Below, one piece after another: positions 53,274 to 64,000 of a stretch of 64,000 nt of DNA. Both the position numbers and the translations under genes were made by a program. A model generated the notes under the pieces. It was not told the DNA's origin, ran no database searches, and saw only the letters and a list, made by a program, of their open reading frames with translations. The stretch comes from Dromaius novaehollandiae (Eukaryota; Chordata; Aves; Casuariiformes; Dromaiidae). Each line of letters starts with the position of its first letter. Position 1 is the stretch's first letter. Location: assembly GCF_036370855.1 (NCBI RefSeq), contig NC_088099.1, positions 22,845,501 to 22,909,500 on the forward strand. The letters run 5' to 3'.

Positions 53274-53383
53274 CTGTGCAGGGAGAAGACTATTATTTGC
53301 ATTGAAAAAAGCAAAGCTGGCCTTAGATTTCCAATTGCATAGATTGATTTCTGTTATCTGGAACATGCAGGTATTTTGTCAAA

Positions 53384-53586
53384 CTACACGCCAGTACGTG
53401 CATCTTGTTCTTGGCTATCCACAGATGCTTCTGGTCCTCTCATTCTGGTTGAAATATCTAGTTGGGTTTGTTTTTTCTTGAGCTTCAGGTAGAAATAGAC
53501 TGTACTTGCAGCTCCAACAGTAGAAAGGACTAGAACAACAGACAGCCAAATGATGCTGGTGGCAAATACTTTCTCCTTTTTCTCTC
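53384..53586 (-). CDS. MRC1: MRC1 terminal coding exon: membrane helix and cytoplasmic tail
   Basis: The exon follows acceptor ACTTACAG, and coding ends at the TAG at 53386-53384. It encodes GEKKEK, then a hydrophobic helix from VFATSIIWLS to TVYFY, a basic stop-transfer KLKKK, and the tail QTQLDISTRMRG...DARTGV. The tail has 33 residues with no Tyr or Phe. Mammalian MRC1 tails carry an F-x4-Y endocytosis signal (FENTLY in human) encoded after a further splice. No good splice donor follows the helix here, so translation appears to run on to this stop. A separate alternative tail exon further left is not excluded. Confidence 0.85.
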
Positions 53587-56500
53587 CTGTAAGTGGATGA
53601 AATAGAATGAACATCTTTGATTTTAAGAGATTTCAGAATCCAGTAATAAGTGAGATTACTTTGACTAGAATTCAGACAAACGTGATATGCACATAGCTTT
53701 TCAGTCCAACCAGTTATTTTACTAACAAAAAATACATAAAATAAAACTAATTAAGAAAAAATACAAAATTACATCTATTTTCTGTATCTAGATACAACTG
53801 AAGTTTATGGACTTTTTATTTTAAAATGCTTTTAGAATGAATATTTAGAAACCATTTAATTATGTGCTTGTTATATTTGAGCACCTCCTTAATTCTACTT
53901 AAAGAGTATGCTTACCTTTATTTTCTGGTGACACCTCTGTGTTTTCAGTAGCTTTCAGAAAGAAAAGAAAGTGTTTATTTTGAATGTTCTCAAAAGAAGA
54001 GAAATTTCAAAGTTCCTAAGTCCACATGCTCACCTGTTGGTGATCATTGCAGTCCCATGGGAGGTGGAGCTAAGAGTGTGTAAGCTTCTAACTTGACCTC
54101 CTCAGTCAAGTTACCCAGCAAGAAATGAGTTTATAGTAAGATTTCTGTATCTTCTAAAAGTGTTTACAGATGTGTTTGTTTTGAGAAACAGCCTGTTGGA
54201 CCTAAACTCATCTTTAGTTGTTTACTGAAATGGGGAACGTTTCCTGAATGGAGGTCTTATGCATATTGGAAATATCTCATGAGCATCTTTATTCACAGGA
54301 GTACCGAGCTGAAAAGAGTCTTCTGTGAATTTAGCCTTCTGTTGAAGGCAACCCTTTTTTGTGATTGTGTTTGTAGAATGAACAGAATACTCTGGTAATT
54401 GGGCTTCCTAAACTTACTAGGTAAGGGAAAGATTAAGAGAAATACAGAGTTAAGGAAACAAAATCTTCAAGTTCTTGACTGCTTTAGTTTAATCTCATTT
54501 GGTAATTCAACCTTTGAATTTTCTTTCAGGTGATCATTTTGCTATCTGGTGTTCTGTTAAACATGATTCTATCGCACTGTATATAAAGAATGCCATAAAA
54601 ATGCATGTAATCATATTCCTCTAGTCCATCAGCACAGAAGATAGTAATGAATCACCAGCTCCTTCATTTATACAAGACAGAGTTTTCATTGCACTCATCA
54701 AAACAAGATTTCTTGGGGGTAGTATATTCCACTGACATGAAGAGAAACTTGTTGCTTTCAAATTTAGGTTTGTGATTTTGGGGGAAAATTCTGGCTTTAC
54801 TGAAAACCCACTTTTTGTGAAAAATGAGTGGTCTCTAGCCATTCGGTTTCCTACACACAGGTGACTGAAGTATCCAAGACAGCTGCATGGGGCTGATGGT
54901 TTTATACAGGACTTAAGGGGCATGCAGCCTTCTGAGGAAGCAGCTGGAAGCCACGTGGGATACCCAACTGTACCTGAAGCCTTGCTGTTTAGGTGGCTGA
55001 ATCCTGCTATAGGTGTCTATTGGTTTTGCACATATAGCTATAATCATTCTTTCCAGTATGTGCACATATGCTTTATGATATATAATTTAGATACATTATG
55101 AGGCATTATTAGCCATAGCTAATATAAATATTACTTACTTTTTCTTTTTTTACAGATATATCCTTTTTTGAAAGAACAGACATTGCTGTTCCAGTACCCA
55201 GACAATGCACATATTTCTCCACACTGCTTATGCCTGTTGTTTGAAGGCTCTGCCATATTCCAGTTGACAAAATCTACTGCAGTTTTGTCTGTCCACGCCC
55301 ATTCTTCTGATGTTTAAAATAAGCATGTATGGATAAAATACAGTGTTTTAGGCTGATAGAACATGTGATGGGAAAAACAAAAAAGTTACAGCATGAATAG
55401 ATAATTAAATATTTCAGTTACAATTGCATATGTAAGCATGCCTTGAAATATACTTTATGTATTTGATAGAGATATATACTTTCAAGTATTAAAGTTGCTT
55501 TCTTTTTAATATAACTTATATAATCATTTTGTGTTGTCAGATAATATACGATTAAATATTTAAGATATTACCTATATCATTTTTTTTCAGTCCTATCCAA
55601 AAGTTCATTGATTTTCCATGAAGTACCTTAATGGTGTCTGACAGAAAGTTTGCTTCAGCGTAGTCTCTTATTGATACCAAGTTAGCAGCTGAAAAGTATT
55701 AATGAACACATTGCAATGTCTCATTTTCTTAAGCTTAATGGCCAGTTTAAGTCAATAAATACAGAAATTACATATTCTTGCACAGAATATTCACTAGTCT
55801 CATTATGTTTGTTGTATCCTATCTAGCCATTTTGAGCATGGCTGTGACCTGTGTGGATTCAAGTTAGCACTAAGACATGGATTTTAGGTTAGTTTTTTAG
55901 TATTTTGGAGAAAAAGAAGTGGTCTCCTGCAGTACTTTTGAACAGGTCCAACCACACCCCAAAATGTGCTGATATGCTGAAAGTAATACAGGTGATGTAG
56001 TCAGCACCATGTATCCTGCCATTATAGCTCTGTCATACAGCAGACATGGGTTGCTATTAGAATCGTGAATATGTCCAGAAGCTGTGTTGGGGTCATCAAG
56101 AAATAACCACCTTCCTGGCCTGGTCTAGCTAGAGTGTAGGCAAAAGTTTAGGAATTTAGTATACGTATCAACGTCAGGATATGATCTTTTATTCTGTTTT
56201 TTAGGGTAATGCTTTTCCTAGTAATTATGTGATCTGTCTTTTTATAGAAATATTTTGTGAATTTTATTGTCACTCAACTGTAAAGTAAAATGCCTTTGCA
56301 GAGCTACTTTTTTCGTTTACTCAACTGTAAGCCAGCATCTTAATACATGAGAGGAAGTGTTTAAAAATCCCTGTATGACCTCTTAATCTTAAGAGAGTAA
56401 TTAGTCAGAAATATGATGTTGATGCATAAGATGTTGCTTATTCTTCCTCATAAAAAAGCAGTTAGAAGACACTGAAATTATGTTTTATCTCAGGAATTCT

Positions 56501-59500
56501 TGGTTAGCATTCAACAGAAATCAGAAATGTGGAGTAGAGCTCTTTTCCTCCCCTCTAATCTACATACAGCTCTTTTTCTCAAATAGTGGACAACACAGTG
56601 GAGTGTTCCAGAGGAGGGCCTGGATGACTGGCTGTGTTTTGGCAGTTCATGAAAGCTAAGTAACAGAGCTCATCCATCTCATTTGTTGTCCAGCCAGTGA
56701 AATCCAATTCATAAACAGAGCCCTGGAACTAACAAAGACGGCTTTCCCAAGGAATTGTGTCTTGTGGCTTACATTTTGTGTGGATTCCCTCTTGTTTAAG
56801 AAAGTAAAAGATAACACTGTAGTCTTCACCTCAGTGGGACACTAAAAGATTTTCTCTGCTCTACACAATTACTGCTTTTCATAGAACTAGGAGGAACTTA
56901 ATATTTTTGAGATACTAATAGCTCAGCTGATAATGGAGATATCAAAAATACCTCTATCTCCAAAAATATTTAGTTTTATAGTGAAACAACATAAATACTT
57001 CTCTCAGAAAAAACAGGCTAAAAAGCACTGAGTTTGAAGTTTTTAAGTAAGATTTTCTTAGCAATATCACCCACTATTTTATTACTTTAATTATGTCTTC
57101 AGTCTTTCTGAAACGTGACACTCACCCAGTTGGGTACATTCCTGATAAGCTTGAGACCAGCTTCTTTTTCTGGAGGCCTCAAAGTAATAGCAGTGACCAT
57201 GGAAAGGTGTCCAAGATTTGTGTCCTTTTGATTCAGGGCATTTTCCAGGGAGTTCTGAGGGCTCGGTAGGCGCTATTACTGATAAGAGATCAGGTAATTG
57301 TATTCAATTATTTTATAAAACTCGTTTTTACCATTATACTAGTAAGACAAAATTAAAAAAAATTATTAGGTTTGTCATCATAGAAGAAATGAAACATTCT
57401 AGAAAGAGCTTGGATATTGTTTTGATTTTGTGTTTGAGAGCATAATTTATTTCACATTTAGCAATCAAGGAGATTAAGAAAATATACTAGTTTTTAAGAA
57501 CTATAGATTCTGTCCAATGATGATTTTTTAATGACTCTCATCAATAAAATATCCAGCTAGATTTTTGGCATAAATATATGCCTAATTAGTTAAAACTATT
57601 ATTTTTAAAATGGCTTCTGACACTGATTTTTTTGACAGGATCAAAACCTTATACTAGAAATTGCGAATATGAATGAAAGTCTTGGCATTATTTAACATGA
57701 TTTGCAGGTGTTTTCATTAAACTGCATCCTGAATAGATTCCATAGTGATTGATATAAGAGGAAAATTTCAGATGTGAAGATAAATGCAGATGGAATTAAA
57801 ATTAAATGTTTTGCCAAATTACATTTTCTTCCTATGAGTCTTCCCGTCTATTTCTTTCCCTGTTGAGGAACATTCAGCTCTCAAATTAGATTTTGAGAAT
57901 ATTAAAGTGGAAAGAGAGATTACATGTCAACCTAAAGGCCTTTTTTCAAATTACAACATCTTAATATGTAGTTTTGCATGTAATTTGCATGCATCTTAGT
58001 ATGTAGGTTGCATGTTTTGCATGTAATTTTTAATTTTCTAATGGGTCTAGAGCTTTCATGATGTTGAAGAAAACATTACAATATTTAGCTAAATTATGAA
58101 ATCGCAGTTTTCCCTATTTCCATAGAAACTGTAGAAGTTTGTGCTTGAAAGGTGCCTCAAGGGGTTGTCTAGTCCATCCTTGTGTTCATAGGTTACATCA
58201 AGTAGATGTATAATTTTGCAATTTCCAACCTATTTGGTTCGTCCTATTTGTTCTTAACAACCTGTAGCAATGGACATTCCCTGACCTGTCCAATGTGTTT
58301 ATTAAATGCTTCTGTATTGTACATTTAGAAGATTTTCCTTATTATCTCACACCCTCTTGCTGTATTTTAAGCCTGATATTCCATATCAAACTGGCATGGG
58401 ATATAGGGAAAAAATTAATTTGATTTCTTTAGAGCTGTGTTTCATTATTTAAAATGATACCATGGTTTCTCCTAGTCTTTTGTTGTATAGACTGTCCAAC
58501 CCCAATTATAATCTTTCCTTACAATTCTTGTTTCCTAGTTATCTGAAAACCCTAGTTGACTGACATCCTTTTCAAACTTTGGTGCCCCAAACTATACAAT
58601 ATTCCATATCAAAATAGATCTCATAGTCAGTGAATGAGTTTTCCTATTAGAATGAATAATTAAGAAATCAATGAGTAATCAGTCCCATGTTTTTCAGAGT
58701 TCCGGAGATGATTAGTGTGAATGGATTGACTTCTGGGAAGAATTCATGTCAATTTTTAAAATTAGTTAGTTAGCTGCTCGTGTCGTCCTATATACTAGTC
58801 CATAAAGCAAATATTTTTCCAGTTTCTTATGGTATTTGGCTCAGTTGATAAATCTCTGCACCCTCCAGTTAAAATACTTACATTCAATTGCTTACCATCA
58901 GATTTTTTACAGAGAGAAAGGAATTCTTCCTTGCATGAAGCTGTCTTCCAGGTTCCATCAGTATCTAGGTAGACACATGCTAATTTCTGTTTCGGTTCCC
59001 CACTGGACCACTTACTATAACCTAATCTCCATTTGTCAATCCACTGATACTTGCCGTTGGTCTGAAAGTAAAATCTATATGGTAATTTCAAGGTTGGTGA
59101 GAGTGATGTACACAGGATCGTCAGAGGACTTTCATAAAACTGGTATAGAATCATGTGCTTAATAATGCCAGATTTTTATGCTTGTAAATGCTTATTGCAA
59201 TCAGCTGTACAGTGTCTGCTATACAAGAGTATGAACACAGAATAATTTTTTTATACCCTCTAGAAAAGTATATAATATTAATTCAGAACATTTTTCAAGC
59301 ATTGGGAAATAGAAGGGAAAAAGTAAGGGGATGTGAAAGAACGCACAAAACTGGGAGTCAAGTAAGACATCATGTTCGTACCACCACCCAAAGGCCTGCA
59401 CAGAGAATGACTGTGTGGGTGGAAGTGTTGATCAATAGCCATCACTTTTGTTGTATTTACCGTGACTGTGATTCATGGGGAAGAGTATAGCATGTCAAAA

Positions 59501-62500
59501 CACACCTACAAGCCAAATGTTCCCCTTTCTCTCCCCTGTCATACAGCTCAAGTAGACATCTCACAGACAAAAGATTTTTCTCCATAATATTCTAACTTCT
59601 AAATGTGGAGTATTACACCAATTGCACTTTCAAAAGAAAGAATATATGCATAGGTCAGTATGTCCAGGTACCATATCATACAGGCTTCAGATTCCTTTAA
59701 ATAATGTTTGCCTTTGTTTCTGTACACAACTGTATTTCTCTGCTGCTACCTTAAATAAAACTACTCTAGGGGGATATGTGTGAACATAAACACACATGTA
59801 ACATACATTCCTTCACAGATCTCAGGTGTGCAAGCTAAGATATGGTGTCACTAGTCACTGGGATAAATAAACACATGGAGGGCAGGATGTACTCATGCAT
59901 GTTGATTTTGGACTATCTTTAAAGCAAACTCATAATGTGGGAGATATTACTCATTATGTTGTCAGCCCTTTAAATGACTTCAGGCAATACACAGCATTGT
60001 GGTATACTGGTTTGCAGGAGCATTTCCCTGGGCTAAAGCATTTAAGAATTCTTAATTCACTAAAATCTCAACAGTGTGGCTTCTATTCATTGAACTTCAG
60101 CATTAAATGGGTATGGTACTGACATAAATTGTTGCTTTCAGCGGTACACTGACTGAAGTTCTTACAGGTTTCAAGATGAGAGCATGCAGTAAGATTCTTC
60201 TAAACAAAGAGTAAGACTGGTGCATTGTGAGCTTGACTATCTGTAATGTATGTGTTCTTACCATGATGCTATTAAGACCAATCCATAGAGGCTCTCCATA
60301 TTCTTGTGCGAGTAAGAACAACAGTGATTGGCTATATGGATCTAAAATGCTGGCAAGTTCTGACGCTTTGTTATTACAGGATTTTTGTGCTTCTTCCCAA
60401 TTCATTTTGGAATGGATGACAGAATAGCTAATTCCATCAGAATGGGCAGCAGTGAAGTCTAGCAGTGTTGCTGATGACTTAAATAATTTAGGATCTGTAG
60501 GAATAAGGGAGAAGGGAAAAAAACAGGAATAGGTAAATCTGGAGGACACGTATTTAACTTGAGCAACTGAATACCATCTTCATTATTGATGAACCAAGTA
60601 GTAAAGTGCTAATTTGAATAGAGCACTTCTCATTACATGTTTATGAGTAGCAGACAATTTCAAAAGAACAGTGAACATTCTGCATGAAAGGAGTACATGC
60701 TCAGCCTCTGGCAATTTTGAATCAGTGAATTCACAGTAGTTTTCATAGCAGTAAGTCAAAAACAGCACACCAACTGTATGTATTTTCAAACTATTCTGTG
60801 CTGCTTAGTATGACTATCAAGTTTATTTGGATAAATGTAATACTTGCCAATTATGATGATACATAGGTCATTATCAGCTTGTGTCATTAAAAAGTTTGTG
60901 GTTTTTAGCTGTTAAATTACATTATTGTAAAATAAAAATATTTCGTTTTCCTAAATTCTAGTATTTATCATTCCTTTTTCCAAAACACTGCTAAGCACTA
61001 CTGAGATGCAAGATGGGCTGTGGATTTTTTTAAAGCTTTGCTGGTCCTTTACCTAAAAAAAATTATTTATAATGTATTATAAATTTCAAGACTAGCAAAA
61101 CAGAACTCACCATTGTTCTTCTGGCATATATACCCTCTGGATTGGTAACACTCTTCATCATTCCATTTTCCTGTGTCATCAGCATGACCTTTCTTCAGAG
61201 AAACACAAGCAAACTGTGGGAGGAAGGGAAGGAGTATGAATACCTTGATATTAGAAGTTAAAAACCAAAGTACTGCAAACCTGGGACATTTCACTCCTTT
61301 TTTCTTTGAATTCTGATATCGTGGGTTTTGAATTACTACTCTAGAAACACCTTCCTTTGTGGCCGCCTTTGTTATGGACAGCTTCTACTTGGTATTCTCT
61401 TGTAAATCTTTGCACTGCTGCAGCTCAGCCTCCTTCTCCATTTGATTATTTTTTGAGAAGACATACTTGAAAGACACTACTACTTTCAGGAACATTTTAT
61501 CACACCTTCTGTTTCATTGAATAATGAGCAGCTCCCAGCTAGATTTTTGAATAAGAATGTAATAAAAATGAAAGGAAGTTGAGCTTCGTATATGGCCCAC
61601 AAAGGGACATTTAAATAGTGGTTATTTTTGACAGAATCATCTAATTGCAGAGCAATCAGGCTGATTATGAAACAGGAGTGGAGAAGACGGGCAATTGCTT
61701 CTTAAGCTTGAGTAATTTTTCGATGATATTTGACTCCTTTAAAAAGATTCTCCAAACGAGACAATTCAAAGTGAAGGAGAGAATTAGAATGTAGCCTTGC
61801 ACATATTTTTTTGTGGAATATTTCCCAGTTGTTGGAGCTGTAGTAAAATAGACCTATGTATTGTGCTGCGTCAGACGTGTCTTGCTGCACACCTTGGACA
61901 ATGACTAGATGAACAAAAGCAGTATGCATTGGCTGAGGTGTAGATTATGCTGGTTCTCTAGAGCTTTTATTTTTATTTTATTTTATTAGAGGTGTAAACG
62001 ACAAAGTAAAGGGCAGAAGGACAGTGAGCAGGATGATACAGAATGAGAAGAGCAAGTTCTGAAAGGAGGATATGGAAATAAATGGGAAAAAGGCAATGTG
62101 GTGTAGAAATCAGTCTGTATTGGACTGAAGATTTAGTAGGCTGTATTATTTACAGCATTCTGGGGCTTAATTTCAGTACTGGTAGTGGTGAGAGTTTGAC
62201 TGGTCTAGAAAGCACTCGACCTCTGTTGGTCTCTTGCATCTCAGTTACAATTTTAAAGAAGGAAGAAAAAAGTACAAAAAAATCAACTCTTTCCTGTTGC
62301 ATGCTCTTCTCCTTCCCTATCAAACATGTGAAAATGTTCCCAATGCTTGTTAACTTTTAAAATTTGAATGCTACATTTAGATTTTCTCCAAAATGAACAG
62401 CAAATTACTACAAATAAGAAAACTTTATTCAGCCAGCCTGTCCCAGTATATTTGCAAAATCTTTGGCAAAACCACAGTAAGGACTTACCCTCTTCTGCAC

Positions 62501-62883
62501 TGAGCTAGTTAAAAGTCCCAGAGGAAGACTGAATTGCTGAAACATTGTACCTCTAACCCCAGCTTCAAGGTAAATGAACAACTTGGGAAAAAAGGGTGAG
62601 GCATGTTTGTGGCAAATTGAACTGCTTACTTGAGGTAATATTGCTCTCCTGATTTAACTTGATGATAAACTCTAAGCAGTATTTACCTGTTGCAGATTGT
62701 GGCCATCTTCTGGATGTAGGCTTTGGAACAAAACAGGTTCTATAAGTTTGGGGCAATCTGCAGCCCAGTTTGTATAGCAAACAGCACTTCCGTCAGCCCA
62801 AACAAAGTTGAGTTCACTAAGTATATCATTCAAGCCAATCCAGGGGTCATTTGACACATCCTTCAAATGGTAAGTGAGAAAAG
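53384..62883 (-). CDS. MRC1: MRC1 (macrophage mannose receptor) or MRC1-like paralog, 3' nine coding exons
   Basis: This is a type I membrane endocytic receptor of macrophages and endothelium. Nine exons join in the order 62883-62687, 61213-61111, 60494-60262, 59061-58896, 57278-57126, 55688-55572, 55306-55139, 53951-53916 and 53586-53384. Each has an AG acceptor and GT donor and phases agree throughout, giving 458 residues and a stop. Domains within this fragment are the end of CTLD6 (1-100), CTLD7 (about 101-230), CTLD8 (about 245-376), a stalk (377-397), a membrane helix (398-424) and a 33-residue tail. Motifs such as WIGLN, SILDPYS, CVYLD, FHGHCYY, NLVSI, NFWIGL and GYICKK match human MRC1 in order. 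Chickens have several MRC1-like paralogs, so the exact paralog cannot be told. The upstream exons lie beyond base 64000. Confidence 0.94.
53916..53951 (-). CDS. MRC1: MRC1 short stalk exon
   Basis: This 36-base exon is phase 1 at both ends, between acceptor TTTCTGAAAG and donor GTAAGC. It encodes TENTEVSPENK, an acidic, Thr/Ser-rich linker between CTLD8 and the membrane helix. It is accepted because both splice sites fit and it keeps the frame between its neighbours, although it is too short to be recognised alone. Confidence 0.78.
53952..55138 (-). other. MRC1 intron
   Basis: No exon or recognised repeat. The reverse frame at 54621-54923 shows no lectin similarity. Confidence 0.85.
55139..55306 (-). 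CDS. MRC1: MRC1 exon, CTLD8 C-terminal part
   Basis: The exon is 168 bases, phase 1 at both ends, with acceptor AACATCAG and donor GTAAGT. It encodes EEWAWTDKTAV, FVNWNMAEPSNN, CGEICALSGYWNSNVC and KKGYICKKRK. EPS stands where a sugar-binding domain would have EPN. The GYICK ending marks the border with the stalk. Confidence 0.94.
55572..55688 (-). CDS. MRC1: MRC1 exon, CTLD8 middle part
   Basis: The exon is 117 bases, phase 1 at both ends, with acceptor CTTTTCAG and a GTAATA donor. It encodes ANLVSIRDYAEANFLSD and MNFWIGLKKND. Human CTLD8 has SLVSIESAAESSFLS and TNFWIGLFRN. Confidence 0.94.
55689..57125 (-). other. MRC1 intron
   Basis: Nothing recognised. Confidence 0.85.
57126..57278 (-). 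CDS. MRC1: MRC1 exon, linker and CTLD8 N-terminal part
   Basis: The exon is 153 bases, phase 1 at both ends, with acceptor CTTATCAG and donor GTGAGT. It encodes IAPTEPSELPGKCPES, then FHGHCYYFEAS and WSQAYQECTQL. Human MRC1 has IPATEPPQLPGRCPES and FHGHCYYIESS in the same order, which is strong evidence for this gene rather than another lectin. Confidence 0.95.
57279..58895 (-). other. MRC1 intron
   Basis: Contains a 15-bp direct repeat with octamer-like words (57972-58029) and an antisense CR1 fragment (58100-58650). Confidence 0.85.
58100..58650 (-). repeat. CR1 fragment, antisense, in MRC1 intron
   Basis: 'gaaaggtgcctcaaggggtt', 'gtctagtccatccttgtg', and later 'ggtgccccaaactatacaat' match antisense CR1 in order. 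The copy is diverged with many small changes. Confidence 0.65.
58896..59061 (-). CDS. MRC1: MRC1 exon, CTLD7 C-terminal part
   Basis: The exon is 166 bases, phase 0 in and phase 1 out, with acceptor ACTTTCAG and donor GTAAGC. It encodes YQWIDKWRLGYSKW, GEPK, ACVYLDTDGTWKTASCKE and LCKKSD. Human CTLD7 has YTWTDKWRVRYTNW, DEPK and ACVYLDLDGYWKTAHC. EPK replaces the EPN of sugar-binding domains, as it does in human. Confidence 0.95.
59062..60261 (-). other. MRC1 intron
   Basis: Nothing recognised. The plus-strand frames here are chance. Confidence 0.85.
60262..60494 (-). CDS. MRC1: MRC1 exon, inter-domain linker and CTLD7 N-terminal part
   Basis: The exon is 233 bases, phase 1 in and phase 0 out, with acceptor TCCTACAG and donor GTAAGA. 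It begins DPKLFKSS (human DPSLTNPP), then gives ISYSVIHSKMNWEEAQKSC, ASILDPYSQS and WIGLNSIM. SILDPYS is a strong match to human CTLD7. Confidence 0.94.
60495..61110 (-). other. MRC1 intron
   Basis: Nothing recognised. Confidence 0.85.
61111..61213 (-). CDS. MRC1: MRC1 exon, CTLD6 C-terminal part
   Basis: The exon is 103 bases, phase 0 in and phase 1 out, with acceptor CTCCCACAG and donor GTGAGT. It encodes FACVSLKK, then TGKWNDEECYQSRGYICQK. The WND word and the final GYIC close a C-type lectin fold, and the two late cysteines pair with earlier ones in the family. Confidence 0.93.
61214..62686 (-). other. MRC1 intron
   Basis: Contains the TTTTA tract near 61970. Nothing else is recognised. 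Confidence 0.85.
61960..61986. repeat. (TTTTA)n low-complexity tract
   Basis: Repeated TTTTA units in an MRC1 intron. Confidence 0.8.
62687..62883 (-). CDS. MRC1: MRC1 exon, CTLD6 middle part
   Basis: The exon is 197 bases, phase 1 in and phase 0 out, with acceptor TTTTCCAG and donor GTAAAT. It encodes AFLTYHLKD, PWIGLNDI, FVWADGSAV and YTNWAADCPK, ending NLQQ. Human CTLD6 has AFLTYHMKD, GLNDV, FLWTDG and YTNW at the same positions. There is no EPN sugar-binding triplet, as in human CTLD6. Confidence 0.93.
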
Positions 62884-64000
62884 CTGGAAAAAAGGCAGTA
62901 GAAAAGAAGTTTAACATGTCATCAGTCAAGACATCAGCACATAAACAAATCCTCAAGTATTTTGTTTTTAAAGTCCTGTGAATACATTTTAATTAGTGTT
63001 TGATTGGAATTGTACCCAATTTGTTTAGGGCAAACCAAGGGTCCAAGCCTATGCCTGTGAAAAGTCTCAGAGAGTGGAAGTATTTGTAACTATTAAGCAA
63101 GACTAGTTCTGAAAGAACTACCTGCCTGACCATCATGATATCTACTGAATTTGCTTATTTCAACACTCGGAATGAGCTGATTGACTGATGGAAGCTACAC
63201 AAGTAGCTAGATTTAGCTGCAAGCGAAAGCCTGGGAACATAGTCAAGGTGAAAATGTGTCTTCATGTGACATTGCTATAGCTGAATTAATTTGCAGAATT
63301 ACGGCAATCTTTTCTGAGAGGTATAGTGATAGATCCCTTTCTGTTTCCGTCAGGAGCAGACCATGACTTACTTTGTTTTCTCTGTATCGAAAACTACAAA
63401 CACCAGGTCTGGATTTGTTATTCTATGCTGATAATTCATACTCTATAAATAAATAAGTAAGTAAGTAAGTAAATAAAACTGTTTCTGTGGAACAGGAGGG
63501 AGCAACCCTTAGCATCACTAGCATGCTTGAGACAGCTGGTTTTAATTCTTCCAAAAAAGCTTTATGCCATGGCCATATAACCCATGTGAGTGTATGTATT
63601 ATGAAATACACATATTTACATTTTGACTTTTTGCCATGTTCTTCTTTGCAGGAAATGACCACTGTGTATGGAATAAATACTGTCCAAGACTTAAAGAGCT
63701 GTTGCACTGTACCTCGTACTTGTTCATTATGTATGCTAGCCAGGTTTCCTCCAAGGCTGATACAAGCTCTTTGTGCTGTACTCCAATATACATAGACAGA
63801 GCCAAAAATTTTGTAACACTAGGGAAAAATGAGTTAGATTGTTATGAGTGATAGCAAAAGGAATTTAGGTTTGAATTACACTAATTTTAGTAGGAATTAG
63901 AGCAATTCAGATCCAGAAAAGCATTTTATAAAGTTAACAAGGATTCTAAGTCATATCACAGTCCTATCAGAGTCCAGGTCTGATACTCTATTTGCAGATT
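62884..64000 (-). other. MRC1 intron, runs off the right edge
   Basis: The next exon upstream should encode the N-terminal half of CTLD6 (a word like NLVSI). It was not found here and must lie beyond the window. A TAAG/TAAA microsatellite is present. Confidence 0.8.
63445..63476. repeat. (TAAA/TAAG)n microsatellite
   Basis: About four TAAG units flanked by TAAA units in the MRC1 intron at the right edge. Confidence 0.9.

Larger units (their letters stand above)
44450..53383. other. gene-free stretch between GC block and MRC1 stop codon
   Basis: Its right end holds the MRC1 3' UTR. Local imperfect repeats of 'gagggtaactat' and 'caccacagg' lie at 50600-50680, and a 9-bp inverted repeat lies at 46713-46737. 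No recognised gene. Confidence 0.7.

Noticed and set aside
58836..59490. Plus-strand frames opposite MRC1
   Set aside because: One is the shadow of the real CTLD7 exon on the other strand, and the next has no recognisable similarity.
63423..63805. Minus-strand frames upstream of the last visible MRC1 exon
   Set aside because: I checked them for the N-terminal half of CTLD6 (NLVSI-type word and paired cysteines). They have neither, so they were not added to MRC1.

Overview
The window looks like bird DNA, most likely a galliform-type genome, although species cannot be fixed from sequence alone. It is AT-rich, has introns of about 0.3-4.4 kb, and carries several CR1 retroposon remnants of the sort that dominate avian genomes. 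It also holds an old MIR-like SINE. No bacterial-style operons, tRNA or rRNA genes, CRISPR arrays or intact mobile elements were seen.

Two vertebrate genes are present, both on the minus strand and both cut by the window edges. At the right (53.4-62.9 kb) lie the last nine coding exons found for the macrophage mannose receptor, MRC1 or an MRC1-like paralog. They encode the second part of C-type lectin domain 6, all of domains 7 and 8, a short stalk, the transmembrane helix and a cytoplasmic tail. Every splice site and reading phase joins cleanly into 458 residues plus stop. At the left (1.2-18.9 kb) lie the first six coding exons of SLC39A12, the zinc importer ZIP12: signal peptide, extracellular domain and the first two membrane helices, 436 residues with all phases consistent. 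The rest of SLC39A12 lies beyond base 1 and the rest of MRC1 beyond base 64000. The order MRC1 then SLC39A12 on one strand is the same as in human 10p12.

Between them is about 34 kb with no recognised gene (18.9-53.4 kb). It is mostly featureless AT-rich DNA with scattered old CR1 fragments (about 26.2, 31.6, 40.7 and 43.9 kb) and a MIR-like fossil at 42.3 kb. The exception is a compact GC- and CpG-rich block at 43.1-44.45 kb with two YY1-type motifs, both pointing toward minus-strand transcription, and a strong minus-strand splice donor. It may be a distant first-exon promoter of SLC39A12 or the start of a non-coding RNA.

The most interesting points are the MRC1 cytoplasmic tail, which reads through without the aromatic endocytosis motif known from mammalian MRC1, the isolated CpG/YY1 block, a perfect 89-bp tandem duplication beside it, and an interferon-response-like element just upstream of the first SLC39A12 coding exon. 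I found no clear undescribed multi-gene system.
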